64,000 nucleotides of DNA from contig JAEXFI010000049.1 in the NCBI GenBank assembly GCA_023400235.1, positions 1 through 64,000 of the forward strand, read 5' to 3'. Shown here piece by piece: positions 41,883 through 49,811 of this stretch. The translations under genes were made by a program, and so were the position numbers. The notes beneath the pieces were generated by a model. It had not been told where the DNA came from and did no database searches. It saw only the letters and a program-made list of their open reading frames with translations. This stretch comes from Bacillota bacterium (GTDB lineage: Bacteria; Bacillota; Clostridia; Acetivibrionales; DSM-1351). The stretch's first letter is position 1; each line of letters starts with the position of its first letter.

Positions 41883-43244
41883 ATGATGAGATCTATGTTC
41901 TCTGGTGTTTCAGGCTTAAGAGCCCACCAGACAAAGATGGACGTTATTGGCAATAACGTGGCAAACGTAAATACCTTAGGTTTTAAATCAGGAAGAGTAA
42001 CCTTCCAGGAGGTATTCAACCAGACACTCAGAGGTGCAGGCGCACCAGATGCGGCGTTGGGCAGAGGCGGTACAAACCCCATGCAGATTGGTCTGGGTAC
42101 AGGTGTGGGAGCTATTGATACTATGATGACAAGGGGGAGTTCCCAAAGAACGGATAACCCCACCGACCTTTCAATCGAGGGAGAGGGCTTCTTTATAGTA
42201 AAAGGCTCAAATACCGACAGCTTTAAGTTTACGAGAGCAGGAAACTTCGGATTGGATAAGCTGGGCAATCTTGTTTCGGGAAGCGGTATGAACGTGTATG
42301 GCTGGATGAAATACACTCCTCAGACCGACGGCTCCGTGAAGTTTGACACTGAGGCTGAAATCAAGCCTATTAACCTTTATACCGACGTGGATAACGGCAA
42401 TAAGAGGGTTATAGCGGCAAAGGCCACTGAAAACGCGTTGTTTGCAGGAAACCTTGATTCCGGGCTGCCGGTTGATACCACCGCAGACGCAGTACAGTTC
42501 ACAGTACCCTTTACCGTGTATGACAGTCTTGGAAATGCACATGAGCTGGCAGTAAACTTTACAAAGACAAAGACAAACCCTGGAGATACAACAGCAGATC
42601 CTCCGGTGCTGTCAACCACCGAGTGGACTTATACCATTACTGCGAAGAACGGCAAGGGAACCTATGATGCTGGGGGAAGTTCTACCATAAAGTTTGATTC
42701 CAACGGCAAGCTGGTAACCTCGGATGATACCATGCCGCCTGAGATAAAACTTACGGTGGACCCCGACGGAACTGCCAACGATTCCGGTATAGACCCGTTC
42801 AATATAAACCTTAACTTTAACAGTATGACCATGTTTGCAGCCGACTGCTCAGTTAAACCTACAAATGTTGACGGTTATTCCACAGGAAATCTGGTTACCT
42901 TCAATATAGGCTCCGACGGTATGCTCACAGGCATATACAGCAATGGACAGCAGCAGCCGCTGGGTCTCGTAGCTCTTGCCAGCTTCTCAAATCCTGCAGG
43001 CTTGCAGAAGGTGGGAGATAACCTGTTTATAACCTCCACCAACTCAGGTGAGTTTACAAAGGGAGTACAGGTTGGCTCGGAGGGTGTGGGCACCTTGAGT
43101 CCTGGAACTCTTGAAATGTCCAACGTAGACCTTTCAAGAGAATTTACAGACATGATTGTAACTCAGAGAGGCTTCCAGGCAAACAGCAGAATTATTACAA
43201 CATCCGACGAAATGCTACAGGAACTGGTTAACCTTAAGAGATAA
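41883..43244 (+). CDS. flgE: Flagellar hook protein FlgE
   Basis: At 453 residues it has the N-terminal signature MRSMFSGVSGLRAHQTKMDV with NVANVNTLGFK, a large variable middle, and the C-terminal motif DMIVTQRGFQANSRIITTSD. It polymerises into the hook. A 109-bp gap before it includes a GGTTCC/GGAACC stem. A long hairpin follows the gene. Confidence 0.96.
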   Translation: MMRSMFSGVSGLRAHQTKMDVIGNNVANVNTLGFKSGRVTFQEVFNQTLRGAGAPDAALGRGGTNPMQIGLGTGVGAIDTMMTRGSSQRTDNPTDLSIEGEGFFIVKGSNTDSFKFTRAGNFGLDKLGNLVSGSGMNVYGWMKYTPQTDGSVKFDTEAEIKPINLYTDVDNGNKRVIAAKATENALFAGNLDSGLPVDTTADAVQFTVPFTVYDSLGNAHELAVNFTKTKTNPGDTTADPPVLSTTEWTYTITAKNGKGTYDAGGSSTIKFDSNGKLVTSDDTMPPEIKLTVDPDGTANDSGIDPFNINLNFNSMTMFAADCSVKPTNVDGYSTGNLVTFNIGSDGMLTGIYSNGQQQPLGLVALASFSNPAGLQKVGDNLFITSTNSGEFTKGVQVGSEGVGTLSPGTLEMSNVDLSREFTDMIVTQRGFQANSRIITTSDEMLQELVNLKR

Positions 43245-43258
43245 GAAGAATTTACTGG

Positions 43259-43302
43259 CTACTACCGTGGAACGTGGGTAAAACCTAGGTCCATGGTAGT
43301 AG
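43259..43302 (+). other. 13-bp hairpin between flgE and flbD
   Basis: CTACTACCGTGGA (43259-43271) and TCCATGGTAGTAG (43290-43302) pair throughout, with one G-U wobble in RNA. An 18-base loop separates them and contains CCTAGG. No T-run follows, so it is unlikely to be a simple terminator. It may stabilise the flgE message, be a processing site, or be a regulator-binding palindrome. Confidence 0.7.
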
Positions 43303-43376
43303 TGAAAGTAATGCATTTAGTCTTATTTCGCAAGTTTTACGGAATTTATCTATTGTCTTTTTGGAGTAAAAATATT

Positions 43377-43577
43377 ATGATAAGATTAACTAAGCTTAAC
43401 AGGTCCTCCTTTGTGTTGAACTGTGAACTGATAGAAACGGTAGAGAGTACTCCCGACACAGTTATATCTACTGTCAACGGCAAGAAATATGTTGTTACCG
43501 AGTCTGTGGATGAGGTAGTGGACAGGGTGTTACAATATAAAGGCAAAATTGCCGGAATCAAAGAAATTTCGACTTGA
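43377..43577 (+). CDS. flbD: FlbD/SwrD family flagellar protein
   Basis: The 66 residues begin MIRLTKLNRSSFVLNCELIE, typical of the FlbD/SwrD family, which boosts flagellar motor power in B. subtilis. GGAG lies 12 bases before the ATG at 43377. Earlier in-frame starts from 43293 give an extension without family similarity that overlaps a hairpin region. Neighbours are flgE and fliL; no motA/motB follow, unlike in many Clostridia. Confidence 0.9.
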   Translation: MIRLTKLNRSSFVLNCELIETVESTPDTVISTVNGKKYVVTESVDEVVDRVLQYKGKIAGIKEIST

Positions 43578-43654
43578 TTTTTAACATAGGAATTATTTTT
43601 TAGCAGTCGATATCCATGAGATATTGGCACTAAAACATAAAGGGGGATACAATT

Positions 43655-44164
43655 TTGGAAGGAAAAAGCAGTTATTTTATTTTACTTGTTATTGTAGCGT
43701 TTCTTTCAATATCACTTGCTTTCCTTGCTATAGGATATTTCTTTTTCGACAACAAGGGTTCAGCCGGAGAAAAAGAGGTTGTTCTGGTAACTGAAAAGGT
43801 TCCTACAGACGAAGAGCTTGCCAACAAGGTTATATTTGAAAAATCAAACTTCAATCTGAAAAAGACAGACTCTAAACAGATTGCCGTTATTGTACTGAGT
43901 GCAAGCATGAAGCATTACAAAGAAGTCGAAGGAATGAAGGCAGAAGCTATAACCGCGAAGATTGACTTCTATAATAAAGAAATCAACTCTGCCATAGGTT
44001 CTTACTTCCAGGGTCTCACACTTGAAGAGGTAAGTCAGAGCGATGCCAAACAGAAAGCGTCTGAGGATCTAAAGAAAAAGATTAATGAAATATTGATGAA
44101 TAATGACAAAAAGGCTAGCCCTCTTGTTTACTCCGTTGTTTTTGATTATTGGTTTTATCAATAG
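43655..44164 (+). CDS. fliL: Flagellar basal body-associated protein FliL
   Basis: It has 169 residues: short cytoplasmic start, one membrane helix (about 8-28), and an extracytoplasmic domain of the FliL fold. It stabilises stators around the rotor. TTG start 9 bases after AAAGGGGGA. fliM follows 12 bp downstream. Confidence 0.88.
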   Translation: MEGKSSYFILLVIVAFLSISLAFLAIGYFFFDNKGSAGEKEVVLVTEKVPTDEELANKVIFEKSNFNLKKTDSKQIAVIVLSASMKHYKEVEGMKAEAITAKIDFYNKEINSAIGSYFQGLTLEEVSQSDAKQKASEDLKKKINEILMNNDKKASPLVYSVVFDYWFYQ

Positions 44165-44176
44165 GAGGTGAGCTGA

Positions 44177-45163
44177 TTGGGAGATATATTATCTCAGAAT
44201 GAGATTGATGAACTGCTTAAAGCTCTTACTACAGGTGACATTGACGTCCAGCAGATTCAGACAACAAAAACCGAGAAAAAAGTAAAATTACATGATTTTA
44301 AGAAGCCTCCGAAGTTTGCCAATGATCATAAACGAACTTTGCAGTTCATAAATGAAAACTATGCCCGATTGGTACAGTCCTTTTTATCAGGATACTTAAG
44401 ATCGCTGGTGCAGGTGGATGTCTTGTCTGTAGATGCACTGCAATACAGTGAGTTCAGCAATTCACTGGCAAACCCGGTGGTGCTGGGCATTGTGGATTTC
44501 AGCCCGCTGAACGGCTCTGTTATTTTTGAGATGGACCCGAGCATAGCCTATGCCTTGATTGACAGGATTTTGGGCGGCAGGGGTTCTGCCATGGAGCGGA
44601 TAAGATCCTTTACCGAGATAGAGCTTGCAATTCTTGAAAGGATTATCATACAGATTTTAAATTTAATGCGAGAGCCTTGGGAAAGTATTATTTCCATAAA
44701 GCCAAGGCTTGAAAAGATTGAAACCAATGCTCAGTTTGCCCAGATCATCCATCCAAATGAGATGGTAGCTCTGATAACATTAAATGTGGTAGTCGGAGAG
44801 GTCAAGGGTATGATTAACATATGCATACCGCATATGACGGTTGAGCCTATAATGCCAAAGCTGAGTACAAAGCTCTGGTTCACAAATATTGAAAATGAAA
44901 AGACTGAACACAACAAGCAGGACATTGAGTTCAGGATTGAAAATACATTGGTTCCGGTCAGGGCTGTTCTGGGCAGGACCATAATAAATGTCGGCGAGTT
45001 CCTGGACCTTCAACCCGGGGATGTGCTGCCGCTGGAAACCAGTATAAATGGCGATTTGGAAGTGCTGGTAGGCGATTTGCCCAAGTTTTTAGCCAAGCCC
45101 GGTGTAAAGAAAAATAAAGTAGCGGTTAAAATTACCGAGGTGATTAGAAGGGAGGAAGAGTAG
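44177..45163 (+). CDS. fliM: Flagellar motor switch protein FliM
   Basis: The 328-residue protein has the N-terminal CheY-binding motif LSQNEIDELLKAL and a CheC-like middle (DRILGGRGSAMERIRSFTEI). The C-terminal SpoA-like domain contains LVPVRAVLGRTIINVGEFLDLQPGDVL-type sequence. It forms the C-ring with FliG and FliY. TTG start after ATAGGAGGTGA. Confidence 0.96.
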   Translation: MGDILSQNEIDELLKALTTGDIDVQQIQTTKTEKKVKLHDFKKPPKFANDHKRTLQFINENYARLVQSFLSGYLRSLVQVDVLSVDALQYSEFSNSLANPVVLGIVDFSPLNGSVIFEMDPSIAYALIDRILGGRGSAMERIRSFTEIELAILERIIIQILNLMREPWESIISIKPRLEKIETNAQFAQIIHPNEMVALITLNVVVGEVKGMINICIPHMTVEPIMPKLSTKLWFTNIENEKTEHNKQDIEFRIENTLVPVRAVLGRTIINVGEFLDLQPGDVLPLETSINGDLEVLVGDLPKFLAKPGVKKNKVAVKITEVIRREEE

Positions 45164-45164
45164 A

Positions 45165-46352
45165 ATGGGAGATATGCTGACACAAGCAGAAATAGACGCT
45201 TTATTGAACGGCACTTCCTCTTCGGAAGAATCTGCAGATAATGTTGGGGGCAGCAGCAGTTCTGGTGAGGTCCTGTCAACACAGGAAATAGATGCTTTGG
45301 GAGAAATCGGAAACATTAGTATGGGAACCTCTGCTACAACATTGTTTACCCTGTTATCACAGAAAGTGACCATTACCACTCCAAACGTATCAATAACAAC
45401 ATGGGGTGAGCTTTCCCAGAGTTACAATTCACAGTATGTTGCCGTTAAAGTTGAATATACCGACGGATTAATCGGAAGTAACCTTCTGATCCTTAAACAG
45501 GACGATGTAAAAATAATAACTGATTTGATGATGGGCGGAGAGGGCACTATAGCAGACGGAGATCTTACAGATCTGCATTTGAGTGCCATCAGTGAAGCCA
45601 TGAACCAGATGATAGGTTCTTCGGCAACTTCCATGTCGTCAATGTTTTCAAAGCGAATTGATATTTCACCTCCAAGAGCATTTGTTGTGAGTTTTGGAAA
45701 TGGCGATCCTTACGGAGAATTTGAAATGGATGATGTGCTGGTAAGGATTGCCTTTAAAATGGTTGTAGGCAATCTGATTGACAGTGAGATTATGCAGCTG
45801 CTTCCTATGAAATTTGCCAAAGAGCTTGTAAGCAGCCTTCTCAATTCTTCCAAGGTCAAAGCTCCTGAGCCTGAGCTGCCTCATGTATCTCAGGCAGCTC
45901 CGCAATCTCAGCCTGTAATGCAACAGCCTGTGCAGCAGCAGCCAATGATGCAACAGCCAATGATGCAGCAGCCAATGATGCAGCAGCCAATGCAGAGCTA
46001 TGGCTTTGACCCTGGTTACCAGGAAATGCAAAGGCCAAGAAATCCTGTCAGTGTGCAGCCTGTTCAGTTCCAGGCCTTTGATGACGGACTTTCTGCGGCG
46101 GAAAAGAAAAATATAAGCCTTATAATGGATTTACCTCTGCAGGTGACCGTTGAATTGGGGAGAACTCAAAAGTTGATAAGAGACATTTTAGAGTTCGGAT
46201 CAGGTTCCATTATTGAACTTGACAAGCTTGCAGGAGAACCAGTTGACATATTGGTAAACGGAAAAGCTATTGCTAAGGGAGAAGTTGTAGTAATCGATGA
46301 AAGCTTTGGTGTTAGAATTACTGATATAATTCATCCATCAAAACGATTATAG
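45165..46352 (+). CDS. fliY: Flagellar motor switch phosphatase FliY (CheC-FliN fusion)
   Basis: It has 395 residues. The N-terminus MGDMLTQAEIDALL resembles FliM. A CheC-like domain (about 40-230) keeps both phosphatase motifs, EIGNISMG and SEAMNQMIG, so CheY-P hydrolysis is likely. A Gln/Pro/Met linker has near-identical PMMQQ repeats (45940-45993). The C-terminal FliN domain includes LPLQVTVELGRTQKLIRDIL. It acts in the C-ring. Starts two bases after fliM. Confidence 0.95.
   Translation: MGDMLTQAEIDALLNGTSSSEESADNVGGSSSSGEVLSTQEIDALGEIGNISMGTSATTLFTLLSQKVTITTPNVSITTWGELSQSYNSQYVAVKVEYTDGLIGSNLLILKQDDVKIITDLMMGGEGTIADGDLTDLHLSAISEAMNQMIGSSATSMSSMFSKRIDISPPRAFVVSFGNGDPYGEFEMDDVLVRIAFKMVVGNLIDSEIMQLLPMKFAKELVSSLLNSSKVKAPEPELPHVSQAAPQSQPVMQQPVQQQPMMQQPMMQQPMMQQPMQSYGFDPGYQEMQRPRNPVSVQPVQFQAFDDGLSAAEKKNISLIMDLPLQVTVELGRTQKLIRDILEFGSGSIIELDKLAGEPVDILVNGKAIAKGEVVVIDESFGVRITDIIHPSKRL
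45940..45993 (+). repeat. 15-bp tandem coding repeat in the FliY linker
   Basis: Units close to CAGCCAATGATGCAG repeat three to four times, encoding Gln-Pro-Met-Met-Gln. Unit length is a multiple of three, so copy-number change would lengthen or shorten the linker without a frameshift. Confidence 0.8.
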
Positions 46353-46389
46353 TTTTAGAAAATCAACGAATAGTTAAGGAGAGAGCGTT

Positions 46390-46752
46390 ATGGGGAAAAG
46401 TATATTAATTGTTGACGATGCAGCATTTATGAGAATGATGATTAAGGATATCTTGTCCAAGAATGGCTATGATATAGCAGCGGATGTTGACAATGGTTTA
46501 AAAGCTATAGAAAAATACAAGGAACTTACTCCTGACTTGGTTATTATGGATATAACAATGCCTGAAATGGATGGTGTGACAGCCGTTAGAGAAATAAAGA
46601 AAATACATAGTGATGCAAAAATAATAATGTGTTCAGCTATGGGGCAGCAGGCTATGGTTATTGAATCAATTCAAGCAGGAGCAAGAGACTTCATTGTTAA
46701 GCCATTCCAGGCAGACCGCGTTGTTGAGGCGGTTAAAAAAGTAATAGGCTAA
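46390..46752 (+). CDS. cheY: Chemotaxis response regulator CheY
   Basis: The 120-residue receiver has Asp9-Asp10, phospho-acceptor Asp54 (VIMDITMPEMDG) and the Lys of FIVKPF. It carries the signal from CheA to the switch (FliM). It follows fliY with AAGGAGAGAG upstream, the usual Gram-positive order, and FliY and CheC nearby are its phosphatases. Confidence 0.95.
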   Translation: MGKSILIVDDAAFMRMMIKDILSKNGYDIAADVDNGLKAIEKYKELTPDLVIMDITMPEMDGVTAVREIKKIHSDAKIIMCSAMGQQAMVIESIQAGARDFIVKPFQADRVVEAVKKVIG

Positions 46753-47114
46753 TGCAGCGTGAAATGCATTAAGTGAAAAAATATCCTGCTAGTTGCTATA
46801 AATTTATATGGTTCGGGTTTTCCCGCTGTATGATTTTTGTTAGATGACTGCAGGATATTTTGTAATGATGAACTTTTAAGCTTAAGTCATAAAGTCAATT
46901 ACGGTTGAAACCTTCGTTTTGCAGGCGAATAAATGCTTTGCGCATCTTGTTTAAAGGTTTCAACGGTTTGGGTATTACGAGGTCCGGACTTCAGGAGACT
47001 TTAGCCTCAAACCCAAACTATCGGCTTTCAGCTGATAGTAATTGACTTTTGAGTAAATAACAGCCTGAAATCTTATCAATAAACCGGTTTGACTTTATTT
47101 ATCAGGAGGGTGAG
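46753..47114. other. 362-bp gap between cheY and fliO
   Basis: A weak inverted pair, ATATCCTGC (46780-46788) and GCAGGATAT (46851-46859), brackets a 62-base segment after cheY. The rest is copy 2 of the structured 160-bp repeat and the fliO ribosome site. No gene is seen. Confidence 0.6.
46891..47049 (+). repeat. Structured ~160-bp repeat, copy 2 (cheY-fliO gap)
   Basis: It has the same 12-bp terminal inverted repeats as copy 1. The TTGGGT (46968-46973) and ACCCAA (47011-47016) stem is a compensatory change from TTGGGA/TCCCAA in copy 1. The hairpin at 46979-46992 (GAGGTCCGGACTTC) keeps its pairing through a G-U. Conservation of pairing rather than sequence points to a functional fold. It lies in the sense orientation within the motility operon. 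Confidence 0.85.
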
Positions 47115-47678
47115 ATGGAAGGGATTTTTAAGTATTTAACTGTTTTATTGGCCTTTGTGGTTGTTATGGCAATATTGCTTCTGACAACGAAATACCTGAC
47201 TTACAAGTCAAAGAAGATGATGAAGGGCAATCATATGCAGATTGTTGAATCTCTCAGCCTGGGGATTAACACCAGACTTCATCTGGTCAAGGTTGACAAG
47301 GAATTTTTAATACTGTCTGCAACCAACAAGAGCGTGGAGTTTTTGGCCAGGGTAACCATAAGTGATTTTGAGGAGGAAGAGATAAAAAACCCTATTTCGG
47401 AGGTTATGGATTTCAAGGAAATACTGAAGAAATATGTAAGCGGGTTAAATTTCGGAAACTCTTCAGGTGCGCGGAATACAAAAACGAAAGAAACTGTTGC
47501 CGGCTCAAAACCGGGCGGTTATGCTGATAGCGCTGATGAAACGAATTTCAGCAGCCCCCAGCCGGAAGCAGCCTTAACGGATAATTATAAGTTCAAAAGC
47601 AATCTTGAGAGGCTGAAAAACATAAGCAACAGTATGAACGATAGACGGGGTCAAAATGAAGAAGAAAACAAAAATTAA
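47115..47678 (+). CDS. fliO: Flagellar biosynthetic protein FliO/FliZ
   Basis: It has 187 residues with a membrane helix at about 6-26 and a small cytoplasmic domain with MQIVESLSLGINTRLHLVKV, a family hallmark. The C-terminus is polar and disordered. FliO helps assemble the FliP ring of the export gate. GGAGGGTGAG precedes the ATG. Its end overlaps fliP by 23 bases. Confidence 0.88.
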   Translation: MEGIFKYLTVLLAFVVVMAILLLTTKYLTYKSKKMMKGNHMQIVESLSLGINTRLHLVKVDKEFLILSATNKSVEFLARVTISDFEEEEIKNPISEVMDFKEILKKYVSGLNFGNSSGARNTKTKETVAGSKPGGYADSADETNFSSPQPEAALTDNYKFKSNLERLKNISNSMNDRRGQNEEENKN

Positions 47679-48456
47679 GAAGTTTATGTTTATAACATGT
47701 ATTTTGGCAGTGTTTTTTTGCCTTATGATGGGGCGGGCTATGGCGGAGCCTAACATTTCAGTAACCCAGGGGGGTATAAGCATAGGAGTGTCCGACAACC
47801 CGAAGGAAGTATCCTCAAGTATCCAGCTGTTATTGCTGCTGACGGTTTTGTCCGTTGCTCCGTCCATACTCATAATGATGACCGGTTTTACAAGGATTAT
47901 TATTATCCTGTCCTTCTTAAGAAATGCCCTGGGAACGCAGCAAATGCCTCCAAATCAGGTTTTGATAGGACTTGCACTGTTTATTACCTTTTTTGTAATG
48001 AGCCCGGTTATTACAGATATTAATCAAAATGCTTTCCAGCCTTATTCAAAGGGGGAGATAACCTCTCAGCAGGCCATAGAAAAAAGCTCGGGAACCATTA
48101 AAACCTGGATGGTAAAACAGATTTTCAGCAATAAAAGAGAAAAGGATCTGGAGCTGTTTATGACTCTTGGAGGACAGAAGGAGCCCATCAAGGTTCAGGA
48201 GGCATCTAAGCTTTCACTGTCCATAGTGGCACCGGCCTTCTTAATAAGTGAGCTTATGGTGGCCTTTAAGTTCGGATTTTTAATATTTTTACCGTTTCTT
48301 ATTATTGATATTGTAGTATCAAGTACGTTGATGTCAATGGGTATGATGATGCTTCCTCCTACAATGATATCTCTGCCCTTTAAAATACTATTGTTTATTT
48401 TGGTGGATGGCTGGTCCATGCTGACGCAATCCATCGTTGTGAGTTTTGCCCGGTGA
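47656..48456 (+). CDS. fliP: Flagellar export gate protein FliP
   Basis: The 266-residue protein has a cleavable signal peptide (about 1-30), then four membrane helices and the motifs MMTGFTRIIIILSFLRNALG and MGMMMLPPTMISLPFK. It forms the export channel with FliQ and FliR. The start lies inside the fliO gene. A hairpin (GCCCGG/CCGGGC) spans its stop codon. Confidence 0.95.
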   Translation: MKKKTKIKKFMFITCILAVFFCLMMGRAMAEPNISVTQGGISIGVSDNPKEVSSSIQLLLLLTVLSVAPSILIMMTGFTRIIIILSFLRNALGTQQMPPNQVLIGLALFITFFVMSPVITDINQNAFQPYSKGEITSQQAIEKSSGTIKTWMVKQIFSNKREKDLELFMTLGGQKEPIKVQEASKLSLSIVAPAFLISELMVAFKFGFLIFLPFLIIDIVVSSTLMSMGMMMLPPTMISLPFKILLFILVDGWSMLTQSIVVSFAR

Positions 48457-48516
48457 TGTTTCAGCCGGGCTCAGTCAATTAAGGCTTTTTAGTAAATTGT
48501 ACATGCTCTGCATGTA
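48449..48516 (+). other. Two hairpins after fliP
   Basis: GCCCGG with CCGGGC overlaps the fliP stop. TACATGC (48500-48506) with GCATGTA (48510-48516) forms a perfect 7-bp stem. Short T-runs follow the first, so partial termination between fliP and fliQ is possible. The conserved fliQ leader starts about 45 bp further on. Confidence 0.5.
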
Positions 48517-48561
48517 TTGAATATTAACACTTATGTAAGTTTATGAGCTTGTGCAGCAGGA

Positions 48562-48675
48562 AGGTTAGCGTGAAAGACACATGTGGGAAGTCAAAGTGGA
48601 TTTCACGCGGCGAAAGCCACTACGTGCCTTTCATTACTACTTGTGTACGCGCATAGGGCATAGATGGGAGATAAA
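48562..48675 (+). promoter_or_regulatory. Conserved structured 5' leader of fliQ (copy A)
   Basis: About 114 bp, largely matching 53038-53151 before flhF, runs directly into the GGGAGAT ribosome site and ATG. GCGTGAAA (48568-48575) can pair with TTTCACGC (48601-48608), or TGAAAG with CTTTCA (48628-48633), but not both. AGTGG/CCACT (48595-48599, 48617-48621) encloses a GGC-GAAA-GCC hairpin. Alternative folds next to a ribosome site suggest a cis-regulatory RNA or protein-binding leader. It lacks the core of the known cyclic-di-GMP riboswitches. Confidence 0.65.
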
Positions 48676-48945
48676 ATGGACGAAAGCGGCATTATATACA
48701 TCGCACAGGAAGCTTTAAAAATAGTAATATATGTCTCGGCTCCGGTATTGCTCATCAGTATGATTGTAGGCCTCCTGGTAAGTATTTTTCAGGCTACCAC
48801 ACAGATTCAGGAGCAGACTCTTTCCTATGTTCCAAAGATTTTATCGGTAGTGGCTGCAATAGCACTGTTCGGTTCGTGGATGCTGAGGGTTTTAATAGAA
48901 TACACTCAGAATATTTTTACAAACATGAACCAGTTTATAAAATAA
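48676..48945 (+). CDS. fliQ: Flagellar export gate protein FliQ
   Basis: It has 89 residues and two membrane helices (about 15-38 and 50-75), with the conserved stretch LISMIVGLLVSIFQATTQIQ. The ATG at 48676 gives the exact family length and has GGGAGAT upstream; an ATG at 48664 is part of the leader. It is part of the FliPQR channel. Confidence 0.95.
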   Translation: MDESGIIYIAQEALKIVIYVSAPVLLISMIVGLLVSIFQATTQIQEQTLSYVPKILSVVAAIALFGSWMLRVLIEYTQNIFTNMNQFIK

Positions 48946-48989
48946 GGGAAGCCCAATGATCGTAAGTGCGCAGCAAAAGGGAGGCTGGA

Positions 48990-49778
48990 ATGCAGATTCC
49001 GTTTAATATGTTCCTCAGCAATATAGAGCTGTTTCTTCTTATTTTTGTGAGAATGACAGGTTTGTTTGTAACCGCTCCCATATTTGGAAGAAGGAATATT
49101 CCGGTGTATTTTAAAATCGGCTTTGCATTTACAACTGCCCTTTTAATGGCAAATGTGGTTCCGGTGGGGCAGGTGCTGGATACCGGAAACTTTATGATAT
49201 ATGCACTGTATATTATCAAGGAATTTGTTGTGGGAGTTGTGATAGGCTTTGTGGCATATGCCGTGTTTACAAGCATCTATATTGCAGGACAGATAATTGA
49301 CATGCAGATAGGCTTTGGTATGGTAAACGTACTGGACCCTCTGAGCAACATACAGGTGCCGGTAACTGCAAACCTGTATTATATGACGGCGATGATAATA
49401 TTTCTTGTAACCAACGGTCACCATATGCTTATTAAGGCCTTGTATCAGAGCTTTAGCATAGTACCGCTGGGAAGCGCCGTCATAGGTCCCGGCATGGTGG
49501 ATAATATAGTAATAGTATTCAAAAACATGTTTTCAGTGGGCTTTAAGATAGCCGCACCCATTGTTGCAGCAGTAATAATTACTGATGTGGTGCTTGGTAT
49601 TATATCCAAAACCATACCTCAGATGAATGTTTTTGTGCTGGGTATGCCCCTGAAGGTATTTTTAGGACTCATTATAGTTTTGCTCACAATTCCCGCTTTC
49701 ATTTATATTGTGACAATGCTGACAGAAGATATGAGTGTTGAGATTTTCAGATTTATCAGGTCAATGGTGCCAGGGTAA
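48990..49778 (+). CDS. fliR: Flagellar export gate protein FliR
   Basis: The 262-residue protein has six or more membrane helices, starting MQIPFNMFLSNIELFLLIFV. Motif VRMTGLFVTAPIFGRRNIP is typical. GGGAGGCTGG precedes the ATG at 48990, preferred over an earlier in-frame start at 48966. It completes the FliPQR complex; flhB follows. Confidence 0.93.
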   Translation: MQIPFNMFLSNIELFLLIFVRMTGLFVTAPIFGRRNIPVYFKIGFAFTTALLMANVVPVGQVLDTGNFMIYALYIIKEFVVGVVIGFVAYAVFTSIYIAGQIIDMQIGFGMVNVLDPLSNIQVPVTANLYYMTAMIIFLVTNGHHMLIKALYQSFSIVPLGSAVIGPGMVDNIVIVFKNMFSVGFKIAAPIVAAVIITDVVLGIISKTIPQMNVFVLGMPLKVFLGLIIVLLTIPAFIYIVTMLTEDMSVEIFRFIRSMVPG

Positions 49779-49811
49779 GGATTAACCGGTGGGAACTTTA
49801 GGAGGACTTAA

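Noticed and set aside
48562..48675. Cyclic-di-GMP riboswitch (class I or II) before fliQ and flhF
   Set aside because: The conserved ligand-core sequences of either class are not present; only general hairpins with a GAAA loop match.
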